64,000 bases of DNA, from contig CM060733.1 in NCBI GenBank assembly GCA_030704615.1, positions 38,938,001-39,002,000 of the forward strand. Direction: 5' to 3'. Positions 45,191 through 57,030 of the stretch are shown here, in pieces. The number at the start of each line of letters is the position of its first letter. The first letter of the stretch is position 1. The notes beneath the pieces were generated by a model, which ran no database searches, was not told where the DNA came from, and saw only the letters and a list, made by a program, of their open reading frames with translations. The DNA is from Takakia lepidozioides (Eukaryota; Streptophyta; Takakiopsida; Takakiales; Takakiaceae). The translations under genes were made by a program, and so were the position numbers.

Positions 45191-48100
45191 ATGCCGCCTG
45201 AAGGGCGTGGCTCTCCTGAGAGAGACCTCACATCCAGACCGCGGCGGAAGTTGAAAGCTCTGTACTACGGACGACGGCCAATCTCTCGCATGGCCAAACT
45301 GAAGCTCCAGCAGGAGATTCCAGTGTCTTGCTCACAACCCGCGCCAACTGAAGCCGAGTACTCTCAGGCAAGCCACTTCTGCTTTCGCTTTGTTCGATTT
45401 ATTTTTTGCTTTCGCTTTGTTGCCTCGCTTTGTTTTTGCATCTTCATCCTGGCTTCGCTGGATGAGTGAACCTTAGATAGTTGAGTGAACCTTAGATTGT
45501 TTGCAATGCGTGTGCAAATCCGACAGCTCTGGAGAAGGCTGCTTGTGCATGTCATTCTCAGGCAATGGTTGCATTTGTTTTCATTGTTGTTGCATGGCTC
45601 TCCATACTTCCTAAACTTGTTATGTTTTCATTTTTGTTACACGATTGTTGCTATGGTGGTTGCGCTGCTCGTTGCGATGCTGGTTTTGCACCGATGTTGG
45701 TTCTCACGATTTTTGGGAATGACAGAGTGACGACGAGCCCGGTACGCTGGTGGTATCATCGACAGCTCCAACTCGTCACATGTTTGAATCGCCCAACTTG
45801 GGGCGAGAGGGCAAACTTAAACCTTTTGTTGGTGGACGGGAGGACTTGCAACGAGAGTACGACAGAATAGGCATTGGGGAGGTTGGTGCAGGCGGCATGG
45901 CAGGTGAAGGGCGTGAGGACATGAGGACAGCAGATCCGGCAATGGAGGTTGTTGATGCACATGCAGTAGGGCCCGCCCATGCAAAGAAAAAGAAGAAAGC
46001 TAAGCACATGCAATCCCCGGCGAGAGAGCCGTCACGGGCTGCGGAGGGGGGAGTGAGCAGTGCGCGCGAGGGTGTCAGTTCGCCTCAATCAAAGGTGGTC
46101 GTCCATCCGGGCTCCCCTGCTGCTAGCCCTAGTAAGAAACAGAAAGCCCGTGAGAGGGCAAAAGAGAGGGCAAAAGAACAGACGAGACAGAATGCTAGCC
46201 AGGAGGAAAGAGAAAAGGCCACTGAAGAGGCCAGGGGTGCCCAAATGACAGATGTCAATGTAAGCGAGGGACGCACAGAGACGGTGGATCCCTCCAAGAC
46301 ACCACAGAGAGGCAGTAACACACCGGTTAGACCATCGCGGGCAAGAGCAGCCCCTGCAATTACCCATACGGTGGAGAGTGGAGGAGAGGAAAGAACACCA
46401 GAAAGAGCACGGATTGTGCAAGTTCGAGGTGAAGCCAGGGAGAGGGCAGTAGAGACGGAGAGAGTATTGGAGGTGGTTTCGCAGGTGGCTGACCCTGTTG
46501 AGGAGGACGACAGGGAGCTTTCTGACCAGGATGACATCCTTCCGGACATCCCCAGGCCCCAAACCCGGAGCATACAGGCTGGATTTGGCGGTCCTGGTGG
46601 GCTGCCGGAAAACCCCTCTGCAGCAGACGTCATGTCTGAGGCGGATATGAAGTTGGCCGCTGCCAAGATGTTGGAGGCAACCCACAGCAACATTGGCAGG
46701 GTGCTGGGGGGCATGGTGTACCCGGCCAAGCTTCGAATTCCCCTTTGCCGCTTGGTGTCATTGCAGGTGGTGAGACCTGCCCTCCCAGGCGATATCGACA
46801 AGCTGAAATTCTCTTTCCGGGATGGATATCGAATGGGGTCTGCCGCGTTTTACGTTTCCATTGAGAACGACCACGGAGCTTCCCGTGCCCACACTTCCGA
46901 TGAGGTGGACAAATGGGGTCCCCATTGGCAAACGCAAAATGAGGAGTTCAAGAGATCGATTGCTAGTGATCCTCTTTTCCAGCACTTGTCCGGTAAGATG
47001 TTCTACGCGTGGGACGGCAATCATCGCCTCCTGGCATGGATGGAGCACATTGCCCAAGCCCACCCCAACGACCTCGATTGGCATTTCGCCGTGGATTGTG
47101 TTGTGCTGAAGGTTGCGGGGCCCAAAGATCGCAGTCTTCTCAAAGCTGCAATGGTCGACATCAACTTGTAAGCTACAACGCCTCTCGCTTTTGGACTTTG
47201 AATTTGGAAGTCATTTCATTGCGAATCCTCATATATGATGAAAATTCCCATTTCAGTATTGTTTGATGGAAATGTGGCACTGCGGGATGACTGAGAATGC
47301 CTTCATTGCCACCAACTTGTCCCATATGCTCTTCCGAGTGAAGGATGTCGGGAAGCAGGGGGTGCAAGAGTTTGCCAATTCCCTCAGTGCCGACCTCCTA
47401 CGCAAGTCGGAGGCAAAGGCAGACAGAACCTGGTATAGGCTGAGCGTCGACGCCATGGTGGACTACATATTTCGGGTAAAGCTCCTGACAGTTTTGTTGA
47501 GCTAATCTGTCTCTCCTCCCCCAATAGAAGAAAAGGTCTTCACCGTGATTTCTAATCTCCTCCCCCAATAGAAGAAATTGTGTTGAGCAGGATCTCTAAT
47601 CTTATGTGCGCATTCTTGACAGACGAAAATACAGCAGGATTTGGCACATGCGCGGAGGTTCTACATGGAGTCAGAGGAGAAGAATCCAACCCTCCCGGAA
47701 CTCGAATCGTATGTCAAAGCTGCGGAGGTGGGGCCCGCATAAAGTACAAGTCGCGGATGGTAAAGTACGTGGCCATAGCTGATCTCGCCCTTGGTGCCGA
47801 CTTTCTGGTGGAGGTGGGGAAGCACTACTCTCGCGCTCTAAAGCCCACGATGACATTGGAGAAGCTCCATCGTCTAGCCACATCCTGTGTGGATGCAACA
47901 GAAAAGGTGATACATTCTTAACCAAATTGTGGTGGCAACAACTCCTTTTTGTGGTGTTTGGCGCTTACGAATATGCTGGGTGGTTGGACAGACCCGGTGG
48001 CTCCAAATCTGGAATGGTTCCCAAAGTACCAGGGACATGTGGAGCTTCCCCAAACCGGACAAACTCTCTGACCCCACATTCGACATGTGGATGAACCGCA

Positions 48101-51100
48101 TGACATGGTGGTTTCAGGTACTTCCCCACGCTTCGTTTGGGGTTTCTACTCTAGTAGGGGGTGGATTCATTGTATTTTTTCAGGAAAGCGATCTGATGGA
48201 GAATCTCCACATGTGACAACGAATGCGCAACAGCAGCTGGACACACAAGCACATCAGTTCAAGATGGAGATATTTCCTGCAGCAGAGAGCCTACGTGACT
48301 ATGTGACGAGGTACTTTCTGCTCTACAAAACCAACCTATTCTTTCGGGAGATAGCAGATGCTCGCCGGAGCCACGAGTTCACCGACCAGCCGAACGCGGA
48401 CAAAGCAGCAATGCGCCTTCTGTACAGGTACATACGCGCGGCCTTTCTTTCAAGTCCTTGCATTTCAGGATGTTAGAGGCCTCATGTGGTGTTAGGGAAA
48501 ATGGCGCCGAATTTCCAGTCAGGGCTCCGAAAATGGCTAAGTCCCTAGACTGGCTGGCCTTGAACTGGAAATTCGGCGCCATTTTCCAGTTCTAGGCCCT
48601 ATTGCCGTTCAGGGACTTGGCCATTTTCGGACTAAATCCCTAGACTGGCTGGCCCGGAATTGGAAATTCGGCGCCATTTTCCAGTTGTAGGCCCTATTGC
48701 CGTTCAGGGACTTCGCCATTTTCGGGCTAAGTCCCTAGGGTGGCTGGCCCCGAACTGGAAATTCGGCGCCATTTTCCAGTTCTAGGCCCTATTGCCATTC
48801 AGGGACTTAGCCATTTTCGGGCTAAGTCCCTAGGGTGGCTGGCCCGGAACTGGAAATTCGGCGCCATTTTCCAGTTCTAGGCCCTATTGCCGTTCAGGGA
48901 CAGCCATTTTCGGGCTAAGTCCCTAGGGTGGCTGGCCCGGAACTGGAAATTCGGCGCCATTTTCCAGTTCTAGGCCCTATTGCCGTTCAGGGACTTAGCC
49001 ATTTTCGGGCTAAGTCCCTAGGGTGGCTGGCCCGGAACTGGAAATTCGGCGCCATATTCCAGTTCTAGGCCCTATTGCCGTTCAAGGACTTAGCCATTTT
49101 CGGGCTAAGTCCCTAGGGTGGCTGGCCCTGAACTGGAAATTCGGCGCCATATTCCAGTTGTAGGCCCTATTGCCGTTCAGGGACTTAGCCATTTTCGGGC
49201 TAAGTCCCTAGGGTGGCTGGCCCTGAACTGGAAATTCGGCGCCATTTTCCAGTTGTAGGCCCTATTGCCGTTCAGGGACTTAGCCATCTTCGGGCCAAAC
49301 CGGGAAAAATGGCGCCGAATTTCCAGTTCAGGGCTCCCAAGATGGCTAAGTCCCTAGGGTGGCAGTCACCGAAAACCTCGATTCGGCGCCATTTTTCCAT
49401 TTCTTGGCCCACTCGCATCCGCCCCAACCTGGGAAAATGGTGCCGAATATGCATTTCAAGGATCTCATTGTGTTTTTCATGAATGCAGGTACTGCAAGTT
49501 CTCCCTTTTGGAGAAATGTCATCTGTCTTTCGAGCCACCATTCTTCCTGGCATGGAGGAACCCTGGGGCTGACTCCATGTACACTGACGATATTGTGAAG
49601 GAGTGGCATCTGCAACATTTGCGTGATTGCCCTTGGTATGTGGACCTTCCGCCCGGCTCGTTCGACCCATCCGAGTTTCAATTGAAGCTGGATGCTGAAT
49701 TCCGACGAAACCGGGCTCCGCTGCCTCCGTTGGGTGCAAAAGAGGCAAAAGCGCTTGCGAACTCCAGGAAAGCGGTAGAGCTTGCTCAGGCAGGAATTCA
49801 GGAGAAATTGCATGAGAAGAGTAAAGGCCAAAGGAAAAGGACAAGGAAACAGGTGAGTGCAGTAACACCCAAAAAGAAGAAAACCATCGGGGCATCTGCG
49901 TAGGAGGGGACCCAAGAGAGTGACTCGGACAACGACTTTGTTCAAGGTCCTGCGACTGCTCTTGCTCCTACCCAGTCACCGGTCGTCCGGGTTCCCAAGT
50001 CAGTTCGGAGTGGGACTGGCTCTGCCAAGAAGTTGGCATTTGAGGGCGAGCCTACACGGCGGTATTCGGCGGTGACGTTTACGCACAGGCCAAAGCTAAA
50101 CCTCCAACCATCATCCAATGCGTCAATGAGAGCTTCCTTGACGCTCTCGCTGCCAGGGCGAAGAAGGTGGCACACAACAAGTCTCTGGCGGAGCAGAAGG
50201 GGAAAGCCAAGAAGAGGGCTGGCGGTACAGAGCCTAAATACACCCCTGGTTTTGAAGCCATGATGGAATTCTTCACGGCTGTGAGCACGAATTGCAAGAG
50301 CACTCGGGGGGGGGGTTGAGGTGGAGAGAGCTTGCGACATGATTCTCCTCGACATTCCAGATGGGGAGCTGCTGGAGGGCCTGGATGGTGTGCCTACCTG
50401 GAACAGGTTTACTGAGGACTACTGGAAAGCCGGGTTTGGGCTGGCAGGGATGCTTCTGGATGACGGTGGATGTGTGGTTGTCCTTGCCACGAGAGGGAAG
50501 ACCACAGAGAATGCGGTGGCAAGGTGGACACCGAAAAGTGTCACCCCGGTCCTCCTCAGAAAATGGTTCTGCATCAGTACACAGGGGTTGCGAACAGAGG
50601 GCCAAAGTGTAAGTTATCAATCTATTGCATTCACTTCATATTGTGGTGTATGTTAAGTAGACCCTGGAGTTGATCCCTTCTTTGTTGGATGTGCAGACAT
50701 TGGTGTTTGAGGCATATTGCTTTGTGAAGAGAGGGTCTACGTTCAAATTCCACAACGACGGTCGTCTTGTTGATGCCGCTGTGGACCCTGTAACCTACGA
50801 TGTCCTCTACAACTATGTGCCCCACTCCAGTATGCCGAAGGACACAAAGACAGGCAAACCGTGGCGGTACAGCCGGACCCGGAGCCCAGCTTTCATCCAA
50901 ACCCTCATGGAGACGTGCTCGGATGTCCAAGGGCGGATTCTGGACTAAGCCTTCACGTGATCAGTTTGTCCCCTGGCCCGATTGCAATTGTATGCCGCAA
51001 GCTATTAACCGTCCGCTTTGTTCCTCAGGTGCTTCAATGTGGGCAGGGACGTTGTCCGACAGGCATGTGTTCGCCTTCGAGCCAGATACTGCCCTCCACA

Positions 51101-51770
51101 ACTCGGAACTTGCAGCGGCTAAACGTCTGCCGAAAGAGGAAGAGGCATCCTCGGAGGATGAGGAAAAATCCGAGAAGGAGCAGGGGGAGGAAGTTGGGAT
51201 CGAGGCCGAGGAGCCCCCGGTTTACGAGTGAGTGGTGGCATTGTAAGTTGCCTCCAGATTTCGTGAGGCACCTCCCTCCGCTCTCTTATTTCATTGAAAA
51301 CCCTTTCTGGTTGTGCTGGTATTGACATTCTTGAAGTGGATTTGTTCTTACTGTAGGATGCCAAGTACTGCCGGAGGGACGTCTACACCGGAGTTCATGG
51401 GCAGGAGGAACGTGCCTTTTTTTGCCAGGGGGGATTTCATGCCTAGTCGAGAAAGGGAGTACATCCTTCCTACTTATGCTGCCCGGCTTGCTTCGGTGTC
51501 CATTAGGAGGTGTTCCGAACGTAGTCGTGTACAGCAGATTTATTAGAGCCCGTCGGGCTCGTAGATTTGTCTTGGATTCTGCTGAGGAAAGTGGGGGAGA
51601 AGACACAGAAGATTCCCAGGAGGTGAGGTGGACAGTCCCCCAAGGAGAGGACGGGATTTTTGAGAGGCATAGTGGAACTGATGCATCACAGAGCTCGGAG
51701 GATGAGGGGGATGAGGGGGATGAGGAAGAAGGTGGGGCAAGTTCCTCGGAGGGTGTAGGAGAGTAGTGCC
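45191..51770 (+). pseudogene. Multi-exon gene with ParB-like and DNA-methyltransferase-like domains (decayed)
   Basis: Exon 1 (45191-45367, GC donor) joins exon 2 (45726-about 47167) in phase. Exon 2 has a Lys/Glu-rich N-half and a ParB-like C-half: LCRLVSLQVVRPALPGDIDK, FRDGYRMGSAAFYVSI and MFYAWDGNHRLLAWMEH. Exons at 47257-47476, 47624-47910, 47970-48117 and 48184-48427 follow. An in-phase 1,061-bp intron (48428-49488) leads to YCKFSLLEKC. Near 50300-50950 is a methyltransferase-like block: ACDMILLDIPDG (DPPY-like), a TEDYWKAGF helix and LDDGGCVVVLAT, later GRILD and HVFAFEPDTAL (motif-I-like). That is the order of beta-class N4/N6 enzymes. An acidic tail and AATAAA at 51828 end it. A TAG at 49901, a slip at ten G (50306-50315) and two out-of-phase junctions mark decay or assembly error. 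The function is inferred. Confidence 0.55.
48490..49400. repeat. Palindromic array 3, 95-bp tandem unit, inside an intron
   Basis: Eight near-perfect 95-bp units carry GGCGCC at about 48575, 48670, 48765, 48860, 48953, 49048, 49143 and 49238. Each holds two potential hairpins: GGAAATTCGGCGCCATTTTCC and a CTAAGTCCC/GGGACTTAG pair around the ATTTTCGGG loop. The flanks have inverted partial units (48505-48530, 49302-49330). Confidence 0.95.
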
Positions 51771-51827
51771 CATTCCGGCTATGACAGAGAACACACTTGT
51801 ATAGACGTGGCTTGCCACAAAATTTGC

Positions 51828-51833
51828 AATAAA
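51828..51833 (+). terminator. Polyadenylation signal AATAAA
   Basis: Lies about 60 bp beyond the last stop codon (51764-51766) of the ParB-methyltransferase-like gene, in an AT-rich 3' flank. Confidence 0.5.
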
Positions 51834-52455
51834 ATGTTGCATTTCAAGTCCACTGGTGCCACATTTCAACTTCACATGACCCTATTTCCGTGCCTCCTAA
51901 CACTATTTCCGTGGACTCACAATGGTCTGCTCATGTTTTTCTTTTTTCCGCTCATGCTCATGCCGCTCATGAAATAGCAGCCCCCCGGAGAGTGATCAAC
52001 TCACCTTCATGCAAACGTCAATGTGGTGTGCACTGTGGCCCTAAAGAGATTCCAGAGCAATAGTCCAGTAAATGTACAAACATGTGGTAAAGAGAGAGAG
52101 AGAGCCTTGCAAACATAGAATTGATTGAACACATCCTTCTCCAGCCTCCCCTTGAGGTACGAAATCATGAAATCAGAACCATGAAAACCTGCACGCGGTT
52201 ATGGGGGTAGGCTACAGGTGAGCATTCTAGCCGTTGAGAGCATAGAGATCGTCGATGCATATCGGACGGTGGAGAGCGGCGTACCGTTAGGCAGGGTGGG
52301 TTCCCGTTCCTGCGGACATAGCCGTTGGACTCCTTCTCTCTCTCTCTCTCCCTATAATTCAGTCCAGTTCTGTGTCTGTTATCTGTAGTCCTCGTCCCAA
52401 GTCTGTGCTTGTCAGTCCCTTTGTCGCAGTTTTGTCTTATTCCACTCTCTGCACG

Positions 52456-52504
<49 letters not shown>

Positions 52505-52725
52505 TCTGGGTCCCTTCATCTGGCTTCTGCTGCGGCTCTGTCCCTTTTGCGCTCTGCTTTGTGTTTTTCTTTCATACACATAGAACCAGAACGCATCGTT
52601 TGTTGTACCAAAATTTGGACTCAAAATGCTGGATGCAGCCTATCTTAAGGAATTGAAAGCACCGTTGGTAGACTGAGGTAACGCCAGCATTGAGCATTCG
52701 TGGACCTCATAATCAATCGGAAACC
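51834..52725. other. 3' flank of the upstream gene and cyclin B promoter/5' UTR region
   Basis: 51925-51980 holds GCTCATG words and ends in GCTCATGAAATAG, as in the MULE A flank. A long (CT)n tract (52459-52501) with a shorter one at 52336-52350 lies upstream of the cyclin start, as is common in plant 5' UTRs. No cell-cycle MSA element (AACGG core) was confirmed. Confidence 0.45.
52459..52501. repeat. (CT)n microsatellite
   Basis: About 21 uninterrupted CT units, roughly 230 bp upstream of the proposed cyclin start codon. Confidence 0.95.
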
Positions 52726-55700
52726 ATGTTTGCAACAAGGGTGAGTTGAAATTTCCCCGTCTACTGTGATATCGCACGCTGGGTGACAGTTCATGACGCC
52801 AGGCATCCGGTGATTTGGGATTCCGATGAAGGATTGCGGGTAGTTTGGCATGAGATTGTCTTGTGACCTTCTTTGCAGCCGTCTTTGTGTGTGATAATCA
52901 AATGCATTCTTTCAAACGCGTTGCTCTTCGCCGGGGGGCAGTCTTTGAGTCTCAGATTTCCTCTTCAGCTAGTCATGACTGGAAATATTGGCATTTAGTT
53001 GATTGGTTTTAGTGGGTGGGGTGCCGCAGCAACATCCTGGATGCTACGATGAGAACAAGCGTGGGGATCATGGTGGGAAGCCCGCTGTGCCCTCTAAAGG
53101 TCTGTCCTTACCCGTCTTCTTGTTTTCAGTTCTAGAATACGTCTCACAATCAGGAGAGAGAGAGAGAATAGTACGCCGGCCAAAGCCGGCGTGACTAAGA
53201 GCCTCTTTCCCTTGTTGGGTACTGCCCCATGTCGGCAGTGATCAAGAGATGTGCATATCCTTGTCAAAATGGCACATTCGGATTGGAGTGAAAATGTGTG
53301 AAACGGTTTAATGCAGGCCCAAGCCTTGCGGGGGCCAACCACGTTACCAGGGCAGCTCAGGCCAGCAATCGGAGAGCGCTGGGAGACATCGGAAATTTGG
53401 TGGGTGCCATGTCGGTGCGTTGCAATGTCAGCAAAGACGTAGTGCCTGTCGACCGTCCCATCACTAGGTGAGGCATTTTGATCCTTCTGAATGTATGGAA
53501 CTCTACGCCTGGATTGAGCCTGTTATTTTCTAGGGGATGCCGCTCTACTGCAAGAGGCGAGTCCCTCGTTCCAATAAGTTTGGCTTCTGAACGAGTTTCA
53601 GGCTTTTCTTCAATAAGATGGTCGTACACAGTGGGAATCCGATGGGGTTGCTGAATGCCTTGTTTGTTTTGGCCATCGGAATTTCATTCCTTCACTAAAG
53701 ATGTATTACGATTGCGGCAGGAGGTTTGGGGCCAACTTGCAAAACAACCAGGCTGCATCGAGAGTACCCGTCTCTACGGTAGGGTACCGAGTGCCATTGA
53801 GCTCGAGTGATTTTCTCTTGTACTCGAATGATCTCTCAAATGTCATACCGCATCTAAGGTTTAGCAATCAACCATTCACGGCATTTGTTTGATGTGAGTT
53901 GTTGATTGCATATTTCAATGCCCAATTGCAGCAACCGCCAGCGGGACAGACTGTGAAAGTGGAAGATGTGAACACCTGGGGTGCGAAGCAGCGGCGCACT
54001 CTAGCATCTGCAAAGGTGCGTGACGCCACGGCGGTCACTTCAGCCCAGGCGGATGTCCCGCCAACATCAGCAGATGCCACTGCAACCTCCACAGCGAGTA
54101 GCAGTGCATCAAATGCGCCAGGGTTGCCAGTGGGCCACCCTTCCCGCTTGAAGGCTCATGCCCGAAAGGTTGCTGTGAAGAAGGAGAAGGAACAGACTCT
54201 CACTGCCCTGTTGACCGCTTGCAGTGAGGTAGGCATTCCAAATGCTGACTGAGTTTTGGGTTTGATGTTGTCGTGTTGCCATTACAAAGCCCCAATAGTC
54301 TTACAGTAGATATTAGGAAAAGCATACATATGTATGGAGGACATTGGTCTTGTGGTCGCTTTCATCTTCAATGAACCCCTTTAGGTATCTTTTCTCATGA
54401 AGTTCGAATTTTCACTTGGTGACTTGCAGGCTGCATGTGGAGGGTTCAATTCTGAAAACCAATATGCAGTGCCCAACATTGATGAGCATGATCTGGACAA
54501 TCAGCTGGCAGTTGTTGACTATATTGAGGACATCTATAGCTTTTACCGGAAGACTGAGGTCAGTAGCTCCATGCTTGATCACAAAGTGAGCAGCCATCTC
54601 CACCCATGCGTGATTTTTATAGAGCTTGGGGGATCTTCTGATGCTGGACCCCGCATCTGTTTTCTGACGTTGATGAGGTTTCATGAATATGGGCAGGTCC
54701 AGAGCTGTGTGCCACCAGACTACATGACACGGCAGGCTGACATCAATGATAAAATGCGTGCCATCCTCATTGATTGGCTAATTGAGGTTTGCTTCTCTTT
54801 GGCCTTCAATGGATGTCGTAAATATTTCTCACTTTCTCGTCTCCAGATTTTGATGGATGTTTTAATGTGGGTTTCTTTATTTCTATTGCTCTATTTCTTT
54901 GTTCTACTGCTCTTGGCACTTATGAACTTCAACCAAGCTGTGCAGGTCCATCTGAAATTCAAATTGATGCCAGAGACGCTCTACCTCACAACAAACTTGA
55001 TTGATCGCTATCTTTGCATTCAAAACATTCCGCGCAAGAATCTGCAACTGGTGGGTGTCACAGCTATGCTTCTCGCCGCAAAGTACGAGGAAGTTTGGGC
55101 CCCTGAGGTAAACTCCCACTGGAATTCAGCTCGTGGTATGTTGGGTAAGCAGATGCCTACAAAGAATTGTTGTTGTCCACTAATAATTGTAGCCTGTAGG
55201 AAAGAACCAGTGAGACAACATGTGAAAGAGGTGGCTGTCTGCCTGCCCAGGTGGAGGACTTTGTCTTCATATCCGACAACGCATACACTCGTGATCAACT
55301 CTTGAACATGGTATGATTTCCCTTTCTTTTCCCCCGACCTCCTCTCTTTGGTGATCTGCCGTAACTGTTTTACAGGGTTTTTATCGTCACGCTTAACTCA
55401 CTTTCCCAGCTCTTTAGGGGCAGAAGGTGCAGACTCTCGAGACCTATGCGCAAATGATGTGGTAAAGGACTATAGAGCTCAATCACATCACATATGTTTG
55501 TGTTTGTGTATGTTTGTGCCCAAGGTCTGGTCATGTCATTTGTGCAAGCCTAGCAGTCATGGAAAATGGCAAAGGTGTTGTTCATGGTGACATTGTCAAA
55601 GGCAGTCAACTGAAAACCATTTTGTCAATTGGCAGGAGAAGGTAATGTTGAACTCGTTGAAGTTTAACCTGACTGTGCCTACCCCATATGTGTTCATGGT

Positions 55701-56499
55701 GCGTCTCTTCAAGGCTGCCGTCGCCGATAAACAGGTACTACACTACTTGTCTTAAAGAGTGGACATAAATCGGTTGATATTCTGTATGTTGCGGGCACTT
55801 CTTGTGACTTCTGTAAAGAATAAGGGTTTAGTGTTGCAGTTTCGGTTTTGACACTCATCTTTGGTTGGTCTGTGATAAGGAAAAAATTGCTACTCAGCTC
55901 GAGATGGTGTCGTGGTATCTGGTAGAGCTTTGCCTGACGGAGTATTCCATGGTTAAGTTTTGTCCCTCTCTACTGGCTGCCTCAGCGGTCTACACAGCGC
56001 AGAACACACTGGCACTGGAACCTTGCTGGGGTCCTGCACTCCAGCGCCATTCTGGCTACAATGAACTCCAGCTCAAGTAACCACAACTTTCTATTATCAG
56101 ACTCCATCCTTCACTACTGCTTTCATATTCCCTTTCCAGAGCTGGTTCAACCATGCGAGAGGCATTAGGTCCATAATTGCTAGGTATCTTAGTATATTCA
56201 TGAACTACTCCATACTTTCTAAGAATCACTGCAAGTTGGGCTGTAGGTTGTACACTGTGGTGGGGATGGCTTCCGGGTTTGGGGGGGGTGGAACCTTACT
56301 TTTCTGTTCTGTTTCCTATTTTTCTTCTCTTGTAATATTCTGTCATTGAGTTTGTAGGGAATGCGCACGGATGATGGTGGGCTTTCACGGCAAGGCAGGG
56401 GAAGGGAACCTGAATGTTGTGCACAAGAAATATTCTTCCTCCAAGTTTTTGTCTGTTGCCAAGCTGAAAACTGTTTCCATTGGTTCTCAGGAGGATTAG
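52726..56499 (+). CDS. CYCB: B-type mitotic cyclin
   Basis: Twelve exons: 52726-52744, 53013-53099, 53317-53467, 53721-53778, 53932-54228, 54430-54558, 54697-54786, 54946-55107, 55251-55310, 55636-55734, 55880-56076 and 56358-56499. Together they give 496 codons plus stop with all phases kept. The destruction box RRALGDIGN lies at residues 54-62, RPITRRFGA follows, and a Lys-rich linker leads to the cyclin N domain (YIEDIYSFYRKTE, MRAILIDWLIEV at 267-278, AAKYEEVWAPE). The C domain ends in HKKYSSSKFLSVAKL. The protein would activate CDK at G2/M and be degraded through APC/C. The first exon is the weak point: its end at 52744 uses a poor donor chosen for phase, whereas the stronger donor at 52741 does not fit. 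Length and order are normal for plant CYCB. Confidence 0.92.
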
Positions 56500-56509
56500 T
56501 AGGATTAGT

Positions 56510-57030
56510 AGGCAGCTGCAAAACTCCTTCAGTTCTTGGATATGGACAGAGAAATAGCACAAAGTACAGTTATGAGCAAAAAGCGGCTATGAGAGACGGG
56601 GGGGAGAGCTTAGGAACAGCTGCCCATTGATAAGATTTATGTCTCCTTGCAGCAACCAAGGCTCAGATGAAAAGTAGATCATTCACAGTCCCTCGCTGTA
56701 CAGTGTTAAGGCACGGTAGTCACTTTTGAACTTCCCCCTCATCACTGCCCCTGGTCTGTCACCTCAAATTATTGACTAGTCAGGTCATTTGTTTACGAAG
56801 GCCAGGTAGCTGGTAGGTTTGTATATTCAGAAAGATGTAAGATCTGAGATAATTGTCAATTGTCATCAATTATTCTCCTCTTCAAAAGTAAATTTCTTTT
56901 CATTCGAATACCACCAAACGCTTCGGATTTGTGAATGCTGAAAGTGAGCTTCGGATCTACCCCAGTTACTTGATTTTTCCCATCTATACAACCATCAAGC
57001 CGGAAATGGAAATTGAAATACTAGCAGACA
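56510..57030. other. 3' flank of cyclin B
   Basis: Likely 3' UTR and intergenic sequence; no other gene recognised. AT-rich with several AATA-type words. Confidence 0.4.

Noticed and set aside
48490-49400. CRISPR-like array
   Set aside because: The units are contiguous 95-bp tandem repeats with no variable spacers, and the locus is an intron in a eukaryotic genome.
52372-52656. Ser/Leu-rich ORFs over the CT tract
   Set aside because: Translations of a dinucleotide repeat in the cyclin 5' region.
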